A DNA stretch of 64,000 nt from Ophthalmolycus amberensis (taxonomy: Eukaryota > Chordata > Actinopteri > Perciformes > Zoarcidae). Shown piece by piece: positions 48,225 through 61,335 of this stretch. The position numbers and the translations under genes were made by a program. The stretch is from contig JAFEUB010000909.1 in NCBI GenBank assembly GCA_024529925.1, positions 425,001 to 489,000 of the forward strand. Direction: 5' to 3'. The notes beneath the pieces were generated by a model that saw only the letters and a program-made list of their open reading frames with translations, made no database searches and was not told where the DNA came from. Every line of letters starts with the position of its first letter. Positions within the stretch are counted from its first letter, which is position 1.

Positions 48225-50500
48225 CACACAGATAAACACACAACATTAGGCTTCCACTTGAGAAGGCTATTTTTTTACAGCTGTGAAATCTGTGCCGGTC
48301 GGGTCAGTTTTACAGACTAACTACGAAACAGATCTTTTCCACTACTCTATTGTGCAAAATTGCAAAATGGCCAATACACAAAATAACCCGGTGCAGAATG
48401 AGGGTTCTCGTTGGGTGTTTCACACTGGAGCCTCAATCCAAAACAACCTTTTCCTCTTCTCTGGTAGACTGGAGGACAGCAGCAGATTGGTCAACACACA
48501 AGACAACCCCTGTGCAGCCCTCACCTCTCTATTCTCCATGAAGTGTAGCATATATTCAAGCTAAGCAGCACTTTTGAAACCAAGTACTAAGAATTTTCAT
48601 ATTTTTAATAATACCAGTGACAGAAAGATAATTAGGAGTGAAGACTCCTGAGGCAATTGCCCACGATTTCATCATGCTCGCTATGTCGTCCGATTAGAAC
48701 CACGTAACAACCACATTTTGAATACGGTTAAATTCAAAACATTAATAAGCTCTAAAGATATTCAAGGAGAATGTATTCAAATCCTTTCATTTGTTAAGTG
48801 CCACTGGGATTCTATTGTTTTAAACACAATACAAAATGCACCAGCGTGTAAACTTAAGCTGCTGAATAACAAGCATGTCAATGTGTTTCTTTACGCACTC
48901 GCAGCAGGTATTGTGTCATCCACCTGCCAAAACAATTGTAAACATAGCATCTCAGCAGATTGGCTCTTCTCTCCTCCGTAGCAGATTTAAGGGACAGTTT
49001 ACAGAAATATTTAAAAAAGATATGCAACAATTTTAGGTTTTAGGTTCATTTTAGACTTGATAACATAAGATGCTATAAATCTGCTCCTCAATTGTAAATA
49101 GGCTTTTCAGGTTGGTGAATAATACACTCACTTATGTTTGGGTTTACACAATCTAACTCAATGATTACTAATCATTCTCAGCATCATTGACCAGATCAGC
49201 GACTAGTTACATGTGTCTGACCCTTCAACTTAATGGCTTTGAGGAGACCTTCACTGAAATGATCTGGAATGAGATTTCTGTTAATCTGCGTTCGTCTTCG
49301 GGGCAGTTTGCACTCAGGTTTATGGAGTGACTTGTATATAATTTATGGATTCGACTACAGCCATATATTGTCCTATGAAATAGAAAGCGTGGAGTACAAT
49401 CCTTGAGGTAGCAGTTTTATTTCATTCAGCTCTGTATGTTGTATGCTTGATTTATATGAAGTGTAATTGAAATAGTATATTCCCCTGAAAAAAAAAAAAA
49501 TCAGCCACTTCAACATTTCATCTATTGATGGCTTTCTATGAAATGGACCTAAGTGCACTTCGTCACATGAGTCACGTCCTCGGTAAGTAATTGTAAATCA
49601 GAGCCCAATATAAAAAGGATAAATAGAGACTGACATAAATCCTGTGGTGGAGTTATGTGAAAATGGGGAATAGAAACTGTGAGAGGGGGAGAAAAGGAAC
49701 AGCATGGCTGTGTGTGGGAGTCGAACACTCAAAGAAATGGAATTATGAAAAATTAAAAAAAGACTGCAACATAAAGGCATTTAATGTTGCTTTAATCAGC
49801 TGTGTGTTACTGACCTAATTAAGCAGATTGGGCCAGACTTGACCGATCCACAAAAAGTACATTTCTTTGTCAAAGTCATTGTAAAATTCTGAGTTTCAAC
49901 TCTCAGCTTCACTAAAGTCACTGAAGTCTGTTGGCAGGCCACCACCTGACTTTAGTGCTAGTGCGATCTCCGGCCTCAATTTACCTTATTCAAATCGTCC
50001 CACTAAGTTCAATGCACTGGGCTGTACAGACATACAATCTGGGGAAATGAGAGCACTGGTATCAGGAACTGATTTTGCTCAGTCACTGAAAGGGTAAACA
50101 AGACATTGAAGTGCATCACTGTAAACATGTGATATTCATGCATGTGCTGTTTTGTTCTTCAAGCTAAATGTAAGTATCCCACCGCCTTATAATTCCGCAC
50201 ACAACATCAAATGCAAAATGCACGAAGACAATAAATGTTTAAGCGTTTCTTTTTACAGTGTGCTCGGGCATTTTCTCTTCATATGCGATTACTAGTGTAC
50301 CAGTGCGCATGTGCGGGTGTGTTCAATGTTTGAGTGTAATGAGTGAATGCTTGCTTGTTTTAGCTCCCGTCATTTTCAATCCATCTCCTGAGGCTAGAAT
50401 AAGCAGCTCTCTTTCCCACAGGCCTCCGCTAAGCCTAGCTGAGCATCTGGCCATGCGGGCTCTAATTAACACTGGCATGGCCATTCTGTCTGTGACAGAG

Positions 50501-50900
50501 GGGGGGGGGGGGGGGAGATAGGTTCCCACTTTGGGGGGTTGGAGGTGAGGCGCTGATGTCAGCATGAAAGGAGATGACGAGGAGGGAAGGGGTTCGGTAG
50601 AGAGTGGAGAAGATAGAGGCAGAGGGAGATGGTGGGAGAGATAACATGTGAGGGAGAGGTGAAGTGGGGTGAGGAGGAGGTGGTGAAAAGAAAGACAGAA
50701 GAGGGACAGACAGAGAGAAAGGGGAGAAAGGGGGAAGAGGTAAGAAAGGCAGGAGAGGGACAGAGAGAAGGGGAGAAAGGGGGAAGAGGTATGTTGTAAG
50801 AAAGGCAGGAGAGAGTACAAGGAACAGACAGTAATTCTGAAGTCAAGATGAAGTGGAAACAACTGAAGAGAGAAGAAAAAGAAGAAAAGGGAGAAGAACC
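50501..50900. repeat. Purine-rich tract with a tandem duplication
   Basis: A 16-nt G run (50501-50516) is followed by about 400 bp that is almost wholly A and G on the plus strand. Inside it, a roughly 56-bp unit (50701-50756) recurs at 50755-50812, both ending AAGAAAGGCAGGAGA. On the trpm3 transcript strand it is a long polypyrimidine tract. Confidence 0.9.
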
Positions 50901-53331
50901 TGTCTGTTGTAAATCAAGGACCAATCAGGAACCAGTAATAGAAAAGCAGTGGCTGTACAAAGAGAGATGGAGAGGAAGGGGAAAAATAGACTGACAGCGA
51001 GGAGAGATAAGCTGTCTCCATTTTGTCTGTGTCAAGATGAGGGCAGAGAAGTGACAAACCTTACATCAGAAGAAACGAGAAGCCAGCAGAGAAAGAGAAG
51101 TGATGAAAGAGAGAGTGAGAGGCAACTAGCCACAGTGAATGACAAGGGGAGCGACCAGCCAGTGAACCGCAGTCAGTAATGATCACAGTGTTTTATGTTA
51201 ACCTCGGTTTGATTGACACCTGTCGAGTAGCCCGTAGGACGTGATGTCAGGGGTCAGAGGAAGGAAAGAAACAGGAAGAAGAACTAGAGAGGTTGTGTTT
51301 GGAGTGGTAGTGTTGCTAGGTGTGTTAGCATTAAGATGTGCTGTGCACATTGGTGTTGTCAGGTTGGCTCGTCATGGCGTGTTTCTTTTGAGTCATATTG
51401 ATATCCACTGTGTGTGGTGATGTTCATTGTTTTGCAGCTTTACAATCAAAACTATAGTTGACATTTCATTTGGTTTTTGTTTCATATTTCCTTTACCTGC
51501 GATCGTTGGTTGGAGCAGTAAACAAAAACACTTTCATAAAGACAGAAGATTGGTTTAGGAGTAATTTCCATAATTTACAGTTATGTTTCGTTTTTCTGTC
51601 ACATTGTTCGTAGAGGTATGCTTGCTAGCTATGAAGGAAGATGACATCACCGTTCTTAATCCCGCCTGCAAAGCTGTGGTTTGTCGATTGTTTCTCCATC
51701 CGGTGGAAACAGACATCAGTGCACAACAGACCTATTTAAAATCGCTTCACAAAAAAGACACGTGGGCAATGATTCAGAAAGCTGGAACAAGGCTTTGTAA
51801 CCCATTGTACTGTTACATGTGCTGGCTAAATTTTGTTTAGCTTTTTTCTTTGTGTGCTTTGTAGCTTGAAACTGTATCTCCACCTGTACAGCACTGTTGC
51901 AGTCCTCATTATTCTGTTGCTTTGGCTGTTCCACAAAATGAGTTGCTGTTTACCAGACCACTGGCAATATGACTTGAACACTGCATGTTACCACCATTAT
52001 CATGAAGTGCCACATTCAAGGGCACAACACGAGCTGTTGCACAACTGTGCTGCGTTGTATTGTATGTGTATGTGTGTGTGTGCAGCAGACCAGTGCCAGC
52101 TGTACTGTAATGAAGTTGCAGGTGCTGAGGTAGTTCGGGCCAAGGGTTGTGAAATTGCCTCTTGTGCTTCCAGTATACTCCAGCTGATAGGGAGTCTGAA
52201 TGTGTGTGTATATTGAAAAGACAGAAAGAGAAACAAAGGACATTTTGCAGATTCTGGCTGCAGGAATATGATCTGATCTGTGCCACAAAGGCTCATATTG
52301 ACTGACTTTGACCCCGTCTGTTCTCGCCGTACCAGATCTCACTCAGTCAAGTTCTCACTCTTTCATCAATTTATGATGGATGTATTTCTCAGGTCAAGTG
52401 TACATGGCCAATGATTCATTTTTAATATCACACAGCGGTCACACAGTGATTCAGATGTGGCTTCATTAGTGTGACTCACACTCTCGCTGTGAAGTCCAGG
52501 GCTCTTCAGGCTGCAGTCAGACAGGTTTTTCGGACATATTGTGAAGCACGGAGGCCTTTTTTCTACTGTGACAGAGTCGTAGAGATCTAATGGTGCATAT
52601 AGTCTGATGATCAATAGCTCTGATGAAAGAGTTTTAATGTAATTGGAATAAATGAAGGCACTGAAGAGAAAGATGCTCTGTTCTGAATTAAATGGAGGAG
52701 AAATTACTTCTTTTTAAGAGTGGCGGAGTGATGACACATTATTTCCTCGAATCAACATCTCTTTTTGGCAACACAAGTGTAATATGAATCCCAACATAAC
52801 AGGACTTTCATTTATGGTTACTGAGCTGAAGCAGAAATGATCAATTAAATCCATTTGTCACAATCACAGTGTGGTCACACAAATATACAAGACCTCTATC
52901 TGTCTCTATTTCTCTCTCTGTCTGTCTCCCTGTTGTTCCCATCACAGTGGGAACAGCTGGCAAGTTTCCTCTTCTGGCACACCCTCATTATCATTCCACA
53001 CACATAAAAAAAACTACAGTATCGAAACTATAGTATACTGAGACCTTCCCATTACACCAACACAAATACAACTCTGCTGTGTTAGAACCAAATCATTGGG
53101 CCTGTATTGAACAGCAGATCCCCTCCTTCACCTGCCTCTCTCTGGGCCCTTTATTCAATCGATGAGCTGCTTGGCGGCTTGGTAAACTCAATTTGACGTC
53201 TCCCACGATTGAGAGAGACAGAGAGACTGGATCCACAGATAGGTGGACAGGAAGAGAGGTGCAGAGAGGAAGGAAGTCAGAGCTCTAGCCAAAATGCATA
53301 GTGCCAGTGTTGGCCCCGCTGCCACAGAAAG

Positions 53332-53332
<1 letters not shown>

Positions 53333-53422
<90 letters not shown>
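53333..53422. repeat. GT microsatellite, about 90 bp
   Basis: About 44 GT units with a single GAGT interruption near 53382. Confidence 0.97.
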
Positions 53423-53425
<3 letters not shown>

Positions 53426-53787
53426 GGTGTGGGGGGTCGGAGCATGTGGGTGGAAGATGCAGGGATGTAAGAGGCATTACATTATTGTGAAATGAAGTAG
53501 CAGGAACAACTCAAGTCACTGGACATTGTCAGTGTTTCTTCCTCAATAGCCCTCCCTCGCTCCCACCTCTCTCTCTCTATGTGTTTGTCCTATTATCCAC
53601 TGTCGACATTCACATGAACTCCATAATCTACCCCCTGTCACTTTAACCTTCCACCATTGTTGTCTTTAAATTCTCCCCCCTGTCTTTTCTCTCCCTCCCT
53701 CCATCTCCTCTGCAGCCCATTTCAGCACCACTGACACACATCCTGGCAGGGCAGGATGGTGTTACCATGGATACTGAAACTAGGAGG

Positions 53788-53960
53788 AACCCCCCCCCCC
53801 CCTCCTTGCTTCCTGTGGCCCCCCCTCCCGTGGCCCCTCAGGCATAGCTGAGAACTGGAGTGGTGATCTCTGGAGCATGCCCATTTGCGTCAGCTCACGC
53901 TGATACAACACCGTGCACACAGGAGCACACACACACACACACACACATACACACAGGAAG
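53788..53960. repeat. Poly-C run and CA microsatellite
   Basis: A C run at about 53791-53802 and CA repeats at about 53928-53957, followed by an A-tract (53961-53970). Confidence 0.85.
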
Positions 53961-56557
53961 AAAAAAAAAAGGTAACAAAGAATAATTACATATTTGCCGA
54001 ACAATATTTCCCTGACAGGCTTTTGGAAACATATGAATCCTGAATATTAATGAAAGAAAATGAGAAACTGTGACGACGGATCGGACCTTTTCTGTTTATC
54101 TGTCCTTCTGTCCATCAAACATGATTCTGTGTGTCAGGTGATATCTGACAGGCCTGGGAGGGACAGCGACGCACCACACTGTGTCCCAGCACTTAGAAAA
54201 TGACACTGATTGCTATCAAGGGAGCTGGCACTGAAAGTAGAGGTTGAAACATGTAACTTGCACGTGATATATCCAAAACCATGGTCTCTGATGACACACA
54301 GACGGGTCATCTCGTTACTGACTATAGAGGCGTCTTACACATTTCTGGAAAACAACTTGGTACAAAAATAAAAAAGAGAAACTTTTTGTCATAAAACTGT
54401 GTCACACAATTGGTTAAATTATTATCATGGTTCCAGTTTCTGTTCTTGTTTTTCTATTTATTTCAAAGATGTTCCTGGAGGCTAGACTTGCTGAAGTTGT
54501 GCGGGGATTTGCGAACCTACAAAGATGCTGAGCGTCGCCAACGATCAATTTTTTTTGTTTTTGCTATACTACCACCCTAAAAGTGCAGCGTAACGCATGT
54601 ATTATGACTGTGAAGATAACCTATATATGCTGGACGGATAAATAAATGTTTGATTTCTGAGACAAGCTCTTTTGTACAGAAGTGGCACAGTATAGTGATT
54701 TCCTATCAGCCTGTTGGCTGAGCTGTCTGACCATTAATTAATGGGGCTGTCTGTCACAAGTGAACATTTCAGAGTAAAATATGTCTGTATCACTGCTTTA
54801 TCAACTGCCTGTCGTAAAATGTGCTTTTTTTTGTGAACATTAAGCGAGTGCAGACTGACTATGGCTCTAAAGATATATAGCAGTTGTCTTCTTCATCTAC
54901 ACTCATTCTCATATGTCACGTGGAGTGTAGGGCACTGTGTGTGCATGAGGCCAGGTGTTTCCAACCCTGTGGTTGGTTATATTGTGTAGCATTAAAAAAG
55001 GAAACACCTTTATTTTTCTCGCAGCTTTGGCAATTTGCCATTGCCATGTCGGTTTGACTTTAATTAATCAATCAGCTCTAATATACACGATGTATTCATT
55101 TCAAAGTATGTATAGAGGCAAAATGTGTCCTTAGAGTGGTAGCAGGGCAGATAGACACAAAGAGAAACAGAAAGTGAGCCGTTGAAAGGATCTGAAACAC
55201 TTTCTGAAGCAGTTTAACAGCATGGAACAGAATAAATTATAAACAAATGGTTCAGTACAGACAGCCTCGCTCTATTAAACTGACATAAATCAGGAACATT
55301 AAACGAGTATGAACTAAATATGTTTTTTTGTTGGTGCTATTCCCGCATCCAAACTTCTGATAACGGCTGCTCATGGTACCACATACTGTATGAGTCCCAC
55401 CTGGGAATATGGGGAATATGTTAAAATTATCCTATTTCCTTAAAGTTGTACCACAGAAAAATGCTAAAAGAGTCACACTGTGCTTCTAGTAGCACAACAG
55501 CTTTTGTTTCTAGAAACTTTGAACTTAATCAAGTGTAACATTTTTTTTGCAGGGGTTATCTGCCAAAAGGAAAGCTGATAACAACCACGATATCTCTCTC
55601 TCTTTGTCTTTCTCCATCTTCATTAGCAGGTCTATTTTGTCTGGGTCTGGCATGGCAGGTCAGGATGACCTCTTAGGAAAAGTGTGTGTATTTTGACAAG
55701 TGGTGTCACACACCATTAAAGTCATAGTATCTGAGCAGAGGCAAGAGGCAATCCTTCAGGGGGAATTTAAAAAGTACCTGCCAGAAAAATAGGTGGTGTA
55801 TTTAAATGTGGTGAACACTTTTACAGGCTGTCAAACTGGTTGAGGAGTTCTCCCACAATGCATTATCCTCCCTGGTACTGTATGTCCTGAACAGCTCGTC
55901 TAAGCCTTAACCGAAAGAAAACTACTCTCCTAAAGACCTTGACCCCACCTCCGGTAACACAAGTGGTGCTTCATTAACCTGGCCACCTCAATGAGGCTTA
56001 TTCATCCATCAAGTAAAAGCAGCTGTCAAAGATGAGAAGCCTTTCTACTATTAAGCATTTCCAAGCCAAGTCTGACACTATTCAACTAGATCATATGCCT
56101 GCATCTGACAACGAGCTGAATGATGCTTTTACCCCATTCTTGACCAAAAGGGCCCCCATTGACATGTTGAATGATACTAGTGACAAACACTCAATTACTG
56201 GTAGTAGCGGATTTGACATCCTGATGTGTCACAGCTATTTGGGACTCGGAAAAGCCATACAACCATATGCAACTTTGAAAAATGTTGCCAGTCTTGCCAA
56301 ACATGCTAAGGTGATAAAGTTATTCTTTCTGCCATGCTATCTATTCGAGTTGTTGGTGAAGAACAGTTTGAACGTCATTATGGCAGAGATGCCAAGTCAT
56401 TTTTTTTGTCTGGTTGTAATGAGTGTTATATCATCTGCTGCATGCCATCCAGTCTGCATAGAACACTGCATACCTGTATCTAAGTAATTCAAAGCAGTTC
56501 CTGTATTATCATCACTCATTTACGTTTGATAAAAAGAGTTATGCTTTGTCTCGTTAT

Positions 56558-57007
56558 TAGGGGTGTAACGGTTCACAAAATTCACGGTTCGGTTCGGTAC
56601 GATACAGTGGAGCCACGGTTCGGTATGTTTCGGTACAGTAGAAAACTATAAATGCCAGAGAAATGTACTTGATTTTAAAATATATTTATTCATTACAACA
56701 AACATCATGAAGTTATTCTTTGACTTTGAACAATGATGGAACTATACCTGAGTGACCCATCTTCTGGGGTGTCTTCTTAGCAACACATAAGCATAAAAAA
56801 CAAAAACTGCTCCTTAATGTTATGTAGTATTGTTACTTACATCTTGCAAAAGAGATTTTTAATCTCAATGGGACTACCTGGTTAAATAATTTTTTTCTTT
56901 TTTTTTTTCTTTTTTTTTATTCAAACGTATTCGGTTCGTCATGCGTACCGAACCGTGAGCCTCGTACCGAACGGTTCAATACGAATACGCGTATCGTTAC
57001 ACCCCTA
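56558..57007. mobile_element. hAT-type MITE, 450 bp
   Basis: The element begins TAGGGGTGTAACGGTTCAC and ends GTATCGTTACACCCCTA, giving inverted ends TAGGGGTGTAACG / CGTTACACCCCTA. It is flanked by an exact 8-bp duplication CTCGTTAT (56550-56557 and 57008-57015). Subterminal CGGTTCGGTTCGGTACG and CGTACCGAACCGTGAG are also inverted partners. There is no coding capacity. Such GGGGTGTAACGGT elements are common non-autonomous hAT families in fish. Confidence 0.93.
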
Positions 57008-57474
57008 CTCGTTATGCTTTGTCCCGTAGTGGCGCTTCACATTACTGCTTTTAATAATCATCAAGGTCTCTGAACATATGAGACACACTGGTTTTAAACT
57101 GCCCTTGGGAAGAATTAACCTATAAGAGTCAGTCCATTCTTGACTCTGGTCTCTCTGGTCTCTCTGACCACTTTTCTCTTTTTGGAGAACGTCGTGTGAA
57201 ATAACTTCTCTGACTCATGTAATTCTCCTACTCTTCGTTCTCGTTCCTCATCTCTCCCACGTGTGTGTAAATCTCACTGAAGTAAACTTGTCGGATTACA
57301 CTTATTTGATTGGCTGAGCAGCATCACGTGATGTGATTTTCAACGCATGTAATTGGTCGGTATGTTTCCTGCACCGCTGAACCAGTGCCGTAAAGACTGG
57401 AAAAACTGCGCTGGTTAAAATAGAAGCGTTCCGTCAAAATTGAATGATTCTGAATTATCGGTTTTAGGTCCAGG

Positions 57475-57542
57475 GTCCGGATACAACGGCGTCTGGGCCC
57501 GGATCCGGATCGCGGTCCGCCTACTACTGACCCCTGGTCTAG
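57475..57542 (-). mobile_element. hAT-like terminal fragment
   Basis: On the minus strand from about 57540 it reads CCAGGGGTCAGTAGTAGGCG then GACCGCGATCCGGATCCGG. The CAGGGGTC start and CpG-rich subterminal match the style of teleost hAT ends. Only one end is visible, so this is a fragment or an unresolved element. Confidence 0.35.
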
Positions 57543-58076
57543 GTAATTAATGTGAAGCACCGAAGGCCAAAACATGACAACGACAACCCGTAAATTATTA
57601 TAACCAGAGCGAATGAGACGAGTAAAGAGAAGACAGAATCGTGAGTGAGTGAGAGTTCAGAAGTCACTGCGTGTTCGACTTAAGTGTGGCTGGAGTCCAA
57701 GTAGCAGACTCGAGTCGCCATCTCTGCATTATGGCACCTTGCCATGAACCAAGACTGGACAATAATATGACCTCACTATCCTGTGCATCCTGTGCCTGCC
57801 AAATAAATATGCAGGCTTAAAAGACTTATCATTTATCATTTAGTCACCAGTTTATCTGCACCAATTTCTGCAATATAATACAATAGCACTACAATAAATC
57901 CTACCTCTGTAAAGCAAGATCAGAGAAGCGTTAATTCAACTCACGGGTAATGTTTGAGGCTTAGAGATGGTGTTCAACTAGATTATTTTATATTTAAGAG
58001 TTCCTTTTATCATTTATCAACCCAATTTACATTCTTAGCACTCCACCACCCAAAACCTGTGGAAAACTCTGGGAGC

Positions 58077-58077
<1 letters not shown>

Positions 58078-58143
<66 letters not shown>
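58078..58143. repeat. GT microsatellite, 33 units
   Basis: An uninterrupted GT run; likely polymorphic. Confidence 0.97.
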
Positions 58144-58147
<4 letters not shown>

Positions 58148-61100
58148 GTCGAAGTGTTTCAGGGTTATCTAGTTTCTTTCTTCCCTGTTTTGCTACGAAA
58201 TATGTTTCATTAAAGAACATCAGCAGTCAGAGTCTCTATTAGCAGGTTCACAAGCTCAGTTATAATCTGTGGGCGGATTTCGTCTTTCTGTGTGAATCAG
58301 CGAACCAATCGCTCTGTGCACAGCTTTTTCCACACACACTCACGACAACAGCCTATCAGCTAAATCAAGATGAACATTGGCCTTAAAGACAGGCATACAA
58401 GTGGAAGGAGGAAGAACAGCACGGCTCTTTAAAATGATTTGTCCCTCCTACACTTTCAGCACAATAATATAATTCGATAAAGAGATAAGTTAACTAGAGA
58501 CCATCCTGCGATGGGCTCACACCAGCTGCCATGCACGTTATCCTCTTTCCCAGTTAAGGTCAAAGCTCATGTCGCACAACCCAATTTACAGTGTACTCCC
58601 ATCAGCCATGTCAAGAGTAGTCAACATCTCTTCAGTATCAGCCACAAATGACTGAATTGTAATTGCACTGAAAATAGAATCATCTCTATTATGAATCATT
58701 GAATCATTGTTGGCTATTTCTGTGTGAGACAAAAGAGAGGGGCCAAGTGAGTGCATGTTTTTGTGCTGATATTATTGCTTTGCAGCTCCTGTAGGCAACG
58801 TATTATAAGCAAACACCAAAAGCAATCAAGTGAGACTAGGAACAATATGTAAAACGCCGGACAGGCCTTGGCCAAAGCCTCGTGGTGATACTCAGATCTC
58901 TGTTCTCGGAGGCTTCACTACTTGATCAACTTTGTGTCTGCTAATGATGCCTTAAAAGGCAGCTTTTTGGAAAAAAAGCTAGAGGAAGGAAAAATGTCTA
59001 TCCCTTCTCCTGTCATTGCTCCATCGACTCAATTATTGTTAATGGAGTGTTGGTTCATGTGTCATTGGTGGTGTGCTGTGGGTCTAATTGGATGGGCAGG
59101 GGCAATGGCTTGTTTAACCACAGACGTGACAGGATAATGAGGACAAAAACCCTGGCACAAAATGACATTGCATACATGTCAATGATTATTATTTTTCCCC
59201 CCTCAAGTCAAGTCACGAAGTCAAGTCATGATTTCTGAGTCTTTATCTGACTGACAGACAGACAACAATGCACTCTGGTAAATTCACCACACATACACCG
59301 ACATTCATGCTGTCCACACACTCTCATTCGCTGAGATCAACTCGTGGATGAAGCAGAAAAGCTCGGACCACACTGATTTCTACGCACACGTTAGATCCTT
59401 GTATCCCTCAAGGTTTATCTCCGTCTGTTTATCTTGCTTTGACTCGCATGACATCACTCAATAAAGATGTGCTAGTCTGGATTTTTGCAAAGTTAATGTA
59501 TAATGCTATTCACAACATTTGTGTGGGAGGAAGAGAGAGTGGGGGAGTGGGTCCATGAATTTATTTTTCTTTACATCTGTTGTCCAGGCTTAACTTGATC
59601 TTCTTCAAACAATCACAATTTCTCAACCAGCAGCATCTTGCCTTCTTTCACAGATAATTACCAGTTTGTGCACTATTTGTCCTTGCTCAGCAGGGATTTG
59701 TGTCATTCCCTCTAATTGCACAAAGAGGAAGTGGATGGAACAGTAAATGGCCTGTATTTACACATCATTACTTCAGCAAGAAAAATCTCCTGCAGTGAAA
59801 ACATACAAACGCCTTTTAATTAGTGAGGCGAGGCGAAAGAGAGGGAGCGAGGGGGAGAGAGAGAGAGAGAGAGATAACACAGATATAGGTTGAGACAGAG
59901 ACAACTCCACAATTAAGAAACAGGTATTGAATATAATTTGTACTTTGATTCACAGACTATAAAACAATTCTACAAAGATTCAATCTGGAGTTGCAGCATA
60001 ATGATCTCAGGGAGCTTAGATGAGTATTGGCGCTGGCCAGTGAAACACGTGTTGAACAACGAGTTAGCAGTGTAATGAAGATCATTATAAGGTTGCACGC
60101 AATCAGTTATACAATACCTAGAACGGTTCTGGCTGTATAGAGGTTTGTCAATCAAGAATAACCATCATAGCTTTAGTAACTACAAGACCTTTTAAATAGA
60201 GCAGGGTAAAATACACAGAATGGATCCATGAATGGATCTGCAGGTCAATAGAGAATAAAAAACTGTTTTATTTTAATCTCTAGCTGTCTGGTTGCACATT
60301 GCAACCAACTGAATACCTCTCCACTCACTCACCTTTCCAAGACTGCGGTAATGTGAGCCACTGCTCAAGTCAGTGTTTGGTTTGTCCCTTCTGGGCTACT
60401 GTAGAAAAATGGCAGTGCAACATCATGGACTCTGTGAAAAAGACACGCTCCCTGTCGATATGAAGGGTTCATTCTAAGCTCACGAAAACACAAAGATTTT
60501 TAGTTTCAGGTGATTATACACCAATGAAAACATAGTTATAAATATTATATTCAATTTCTAATAAATCACCCACAATTCTACACAATGTATGTTTAAGTGA
60601 GAAGTGATACTACTACCAGAATGCATCAAATCAGTCAGAGGAACAGTGTGCACCGTAGACAACTTCTGGTTTATATTTGTTTTATATGTATAATTTTTAA
60701 AACGTTAATGTAGGCTAAAAAAAAAGAGGCATTCGTTTGTGTAGTATGCAAGTGCTGATTTGCTGAGATTAATGGTGTCAAGTTAACACTCTGGAGAAAT
60801 GAACTGTCAGACTAGCTGGGGCTTGGAGGACAGCGCCATTACCAACATAACCAGACAATCAGCACTGCCCCCAATCACACACACGCACACACACACTCTC
60901 TCTTTCTGCATAGCAATCACAGCACTCACACTTTCACTCTCTTTCTGTCTCTCGCTTCTCAGTGAACCTCACCTAGTCTGTGTCAACAAGCAGGTGCATG
61001 TCACAGTATGATTTCACATTAAAGAACTTGGCTTTACATTTTAGGTCAGAAAATACATAATGATCAAAGTGTTCACACTGGCAGTGACAGTAGAGTTTAC

Positions 61101-61268
61101 CTGCTCGTCTGTCACATGTCTTATCTAAATATGTTTCACTGACAGCAGGTCTTTTTCTAGATTAACCATCTCATTTTGTAGCCATACCCACTATGATACT
61201 TTTGCACCCACTCATGACATCCCACACAGATATTAATACTGAGAGTGATCTCACTTCAAGGTCTACAC

Positions 61269-61335
61269 CAGAGGTACTCTACTTGCTTCGCCAGCGGGCC
61301 GCTTTTGCATGAGTAGGGACCAGTTAATAAACAAA
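61269..61335 (+). mobile_element. hAT-like terminal fragment
   Basis: CAGAGGTACTCTACTTGCTT and CGCCAGCGGGCCGC resemble the common terminus style of non-autonomous hATs (CAGxGGTxxTCAA...GCGGGCC). A second end and target duplication could not be found. Confidence 0.35.

Noticed and set aside
50323..50924. Two overlapping minus-strand open frames of 121-179 codons
   Set aside because: They arise from the purine-rich tract read as Ser/Leu/Pro/Phe-rich low-complexity protein; no domain.
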